NCBI RefSeq assembly: GCF_000204055.1
Contig: NW_006768777.1
Span: forward strand, 1,395,877-1,459,876
Length of the DNA: 64,000 nucleotides
Source: Melampsora larici-populina 98AG31
Lineage: Eukaryota; Basidiomycota; Pucciniomycetes; Pucciniales; Melampsoraceae
Direction: 5' to 3'
Part shown: in pieces, positions 60,609-64,000 of the stretch
Layout of the letters: every line of letters starts with the position of its first letter
Position numbering within the stretch: the stretch's first letter is position 1
Translations under genes and position numbers: made by a program
The notes under the pieces: generated by a model
What the model was told of the DNA's origin: nothing
Databases searched by the model: none
The model's input: only the letters and a program-made list of their open reading frames with translations

Positions 60609-62355
60609 TGTGGTGAGCAAGATCTCTACTTAAGCAAAAAAATTAAAAATTATGTGAAAATCCGAGCTTTTGGTCAAAGGCAATATTATTATTGAATTTA
60701 TTAGTCATCAAGGCTATCAAAGTTGATTCATTATCTTCATTTTGTTATCTTTCAAATCATATATTTACATAAGCAATTGATAAGGACATTTAAGAGTAAA
60801 GAAAAATTCGAAAAGATCAATAAAAATAGTATAAGAGTGAAAATTAAATTAAGAGAATTAGTAAGAAGAGATTGGAGGAAGAAGAACATTTAGTTTGGAT
60901 CTTTGGGAATGGAAACTGTTATGAAAAGAATGAAAGAAGAAGAAGGATATTAAGAAAGTTGGAGAAAAATTCGAAAATATGGGTATGAAAGCTTGGAAAG
61001 TGGTTTTTAGCTTATTATTAGAAGAGACATTGGTTCAGGAAGGTTTTATTGTGAAAGAGAAACATTGTTTTAGTCAGCAACAACTTTGATCATGAGGATT
61101 GATAAGGGAGGTGTGAAGTTATTCAAGAAAAAGGAAATTTTGAAGAAGGGTACTATGGTATTAATTCCTGTGTAGTGATGTCATTGATGGATTGATTGCG
61201 CCAAGAGTTTTTCAGAATGATTCCAATGCTGTGTGATTGATTGGAGTGCTGTGGAATGATCTTTTGATAGAAGGAAAATCATTATTAGACGTGAAAATAG
61301 TCAAAATTCATCAGAAATGGGAGTTTTCAGTTAATTACATATGGTAAAACTTGTCAGAATTGGGTGTGTGATGGTTCATTCGACGCAGAATCATTGGTTT
61401 CATAATGTACAACCTTTAAATCATTAGTAGCGGAGGAGTAGTAAAAAAGTTATAAGGCAACAAAGAAACTGGAGTGAATTTCGAATTTGGAGGTTACATG
61501 TGACATTTACATGACAAAACTTTATTTTTGCAATCTTTACAACTCAATAACTTATTCATCACACATCAGAAATAGGTGATATAGGGGTGATAAATGATCA
61601 GAATCACGAGGGCTATCAAATGAGCTATAGTAATCCAAAATTGAACAACTTTACAAAAAATTCGTAATTCCAAAAATTGATTTCAGCTATGAATATTAGG
61701 AAAAAATCACCTGTATTCATCATTTATTCACATCAATTGATTAAATTCACGCCTTAAATCATTACAAATAATACTATTCATGACATCATATGATTACATT
61801 GGAGGAAATTCTGTTGATTTTGACGGTTTTTGAGGTTTTTTGGAGGTTGTTGACCATTGTTGAAGGGTGTTGGAAGGTTATATACTATTGTTAAGGATTT
61901 TACGGGCTTTTTTTCCCCTTTTTACTCATCTTATACTTTTGTTAGAGTGTTTTTAATCATCATTAAATTACTTTAGCAGTACTAAGTTCACTAAATTGCC
62001 CCTTTACATCAAAGGAGAGATTTCTTTACGTGTGATAAGACTACAAGTCTTCATTGGAATAACAATCAAACTGATTGTTGCTTTTGCTAGTAATTAAAGT
62101 TGTGTTTTTGTTGTGTTCAGATTGGAATAACACTACAACAGTGTTGAGATTTCTCTATTTCTAAAAATCACGGGAATAATACTTGAATTGAGTATTGAGA
62201 CATATTTCTCTGGTGCCTTATCCCAAAGAATTCAGCAAAACCCCGTGTTGATTCTTTCAAAGAGGCAGTCTTAGGCAACTTCTACTAGTTAGTTATATTA
62301 GTAGATTATCCCTCTTTAAGCTCTGTAAAGCTCTTGTTGAGCTTTAAGTTCTACA
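60609..62355 (+). repeat. LTR 4 (5' LTR of a second gag-bearing element)
   Basis: Starts TGTGGTGAGCAAGATC and ends AAGTTCTACA. It is 1747 bp and related in reverse complement to LTRs 1-3. A hairpin lies at 62327-62345, 10 nt from the edge. The element continues past the window. Confidence 0.78.
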
Positions 62356-62358
62356 TAT

Positions 62359-62376
62359 TGGTGACTCCACTGGGGC
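62359..62376 (+). promoter_or_regulatory. Primer-binding site of the second gag-bearing element
   Basis: TGGTGACTCCACTGGGGC begins three bases after LTR 4. It shares TGGTGACTC with the site at 44923-44940 but differs in the second half. Confidence 0.7.
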
Positions 62377-62723
62377 TTTTACTTTCAACGGCTACATATG
62401 TCATTTAAAACTTAATAATTTCCCTAGTTATTATCTATAACATCAACAAATTTATTATTAAAATTAACTATTACATTAATAATAAAATTCAAGACTCAAT
62501 TTTGAAGAAAAATTATTATCATCAAGTATCAAGAATTAATCAATTCATTCAACTTAAACAATTATCATCTTTAAATCATCAAAGAGTTCAAGCTTTCTTT
62601 ATCAGATTTAATTAAATTAACACGCATATATTTACATTTAATTCAAGAAGAATATTCAATATTAAGATTATTTCGAGTTTTTCTTTAATCAAATCATTTT
62701 AAATAAATTTACCAGAAGAAAGA

Positions 62724-64000
62724 ATGTCTTCAGTAATTCAAATTCATGATCAAAATGTGGCGGATGATGGAGATGAAGAATTGGAATTACCACCTACTTT
62801 GCATTATAAGAGAACACCACGAGTTTCTGGTAGCAGGATTTATGTCCAGGAGAATCCTGTAAATTATAATGTATTACCACCACCACCACCACCTGCTTCT
62901 GGATCAACTATCCGTGGAAAAAAATGTGAAGCAACTGCTTCTGAAGATCCTATTCCACCTACAGCTTTCACGGGATTTAGAGAACAAGAAGCCTTGGTAC
63001 CCTCTGACCACGAGGAAGAAATGGATTGGCAACAACAATTCTTTACTCAACAACAATATTATCTGCAAAGGGAGAAGGAAATGGCGGATATGATTGATTC
63101 AATGAGAAGGATTAAAGAAGAAAATGAGAAGAAGAAGAAGGATAAGGAGGTTATTAAGGTAGTTAAGAAAGAGAAAGGAAAGAAGGTTGTAAAGAAGATT
63201 ATTAAGGAGGAGGATGGTGATGGTGATTCAAGCGTGTCTAGTAGCTCAAGTGAGGAGGAAAGTTCAGTTTCAGAGGATAGTAGTGAGGAGGAGAGAAATG
63301 AGGAAATTAGAAGTCATGTAAAACCACGTAAAATTGATAATTCTGACACTAGTGTAAGATTTGAAGTTGGTGGTAATGTAAAGAAGTTTATTATTAATTA
63401 TCATAGTCAGGCTGAAGCAAATGGCGCCTCAGAATTGGACATGGTGAGGCAGATTACCAGTTTTGTGGTTGGAGAAGAGCTTAAGGAAGAAATACGTGAT
63501 ATGGAAGGATGGGGAACTGGAGAATGGAGCTGGAAGAAGGTGAAGGAACAATTGATTGCAAGGTATCAGACTACCACGGAGCAGCCAAGATACTCAATTG
63601 ATCATTTAAGAACTCTGTCTGAAAGAACTATGAGAGGAGGTGGAGTTACGTGTAAAAGTGAATATCAGACCTTTAGAATTAATTTTGATAAGATTCATCA
63701 ATATTTAGCTAGACATGATTACGTGGATACAAATGATGAAGAGGTGGCACGGTATTTTTATGAAGCTTTCTCTGATGAACTTCAAAAGAAATTTAAGAAG
63801 AGGATGATTAAAAAGAAGATGATGAAGAAGGTGTCAAGTGGTAGGTATAAGCTGCCTAATTTAGAGAAATTAAAGAAAGTGGTGGATCATTATATTGAGG
63901 AGGAGGCGCTTTTGGTCTTTGAGGATATTGGAGAAGAAAGATATACAATTAGGAATGAGATTGCTGGAGTTAAAAGTGAGGTTATTCAGAAGGATACAAG
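62724..64000 (+). CDS. Gag polyprotein of LTR element, runs off the window
   Basis: An open frame of 425 codons starts at ATG 62724, 365 bases after the primer site, and continues past the window end without a stop. The N-terminus (MSSVIQIHDQNVADDGDEEL) is followed by a proline run, a coiled-coil-like Glu/Lys stretch and a Ser/Glu-rich acidic segment. The capsid-like domain has NYHSQAEANGASELDMVRQI, GWGTGEWSWKKVKEQLIARY and EEVARYFYEAFSDELQKKFK. It aligns with the frameshifted gag at 38176-40037 through the capsid and beyond, and supplies the N-terminal region that copy lacks. Gag would form the particle that packages element RNA in the cytoplasm. Whether pol follows cannot be seen. Confidence 0.85.
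   Translation, partial: MSSVIQIHDQNVADDGDEELELPPTLHYKRTPRVSGSRIYVQENPVNYNVLPPPPPPASGSTIRGKKCEATASEDPIPPTAFTGFREQEALVPSDHEEEMDWQQQFFTQQQYYLQREKEMADMIDSMRRIKEENEKKKKDKEVIKVVKKEKGKKVVKKIIKEEDGDGDSSVSSSSSEEESSVSEDSSEEERNEEIRSHVKPRKIDNSDTSVRFEVGGNVKKFIINYHSQAEANGASELDMVRQITSFVVGEELKEEIRDMEGWGTGEWSWKKVKEQLIARYQTTTEQPRYSIDHLRTLSERTMRGGGVTCKSEYQTFRINFDKIHQYLARHDYVDTNDEEVARYFYEAFSDELQKKFKKRMIKKKMMKKVSSGRYKLPNLEKLKKVVDHYIEEEALLVFEDIGEERYTIRNEIAGVKSEVIQKDT

Overview
The window is eukaryotic and fungal. It has split genes with short GT-AG introns (about 60-190 bp) and CTAAC-type branch points, fungal orthologues (Env7, Axl2, Gpi2, Sec27, Pnc1), and a dense accumulation of hAT, Ty1/copia-like and gag-bearing LTR elements. 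Together with the small secreted cysteine-rich ORF, this suggests a repeat-rich basidiomycete, most likely a rust or relative (Pucciniomycotina). The species cannot be named from this sequence.

Left part (1-23.6 kb), gene-bearing. It opens with a terminal-inverted-repeat element (37-1107). Then come an Env7/STK16-like kinase (1920-3658), a small putative secreted protein (4319-4889), a large Axl2-like cadherin-domain membrane protein (7070-10379), a block of scrambled short repeats (11.5-12.7 kb), an intron-containing tRNA-Ser(AGA) on the minus strand (15121-15232), GPI2 (16148-17638), SEC27/beta'-COP (18489-21807) and a nicotinamidase PNC1 (22449-23593). Exon phases close for every one of these gene models. 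They are unrelated housekeeping genes of GPI synthesis, COPI traffic, NAD salvage, polarity and vacuolar kinase function, each with its own promoter; no cluster logic is seen.

Right part (23.7-64 kb), almost entirely mobile DNA. A hAT element (about 23781-31105, minus-strand transposase) carries a second, different hAT (23866-28157, plus strand) nested inside it with target duplications. A small secreted cysteine-rich ORF (31628-31810) lies just beyond. A 75-bp satellite array sits at 33.7-34.1 kb. An LTR element with only gag (36353-46571) has mismatched LTRs, several MITEs and degraded gene-like exons inside. Farther right are a duplicated block with a precisely missing intron, a copia pol fragment with three TGA stops, a broken hAT, a solo LTR joining two different hAT halves, a hAT transposase interrupted by a non-autonomous hAT with a perfect 8-bp duplication, a tyrosine-recombinase fragment, and the 5' LTR and gag of another LTR element that runs off the window.

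The most interesting observations are: nearly all premature stops in the transposons are TGA, mostly preceded by T, as expected from C-to-T mutation of TCGA; a hairpin with three compensatory base-pair changes lies at the edge of four LTRs; a solo LTR forms the junction between two different transposons; and a tandem copy lacks exactly one GT-AG intron. I did not find a coherent new defence or metabolic system.
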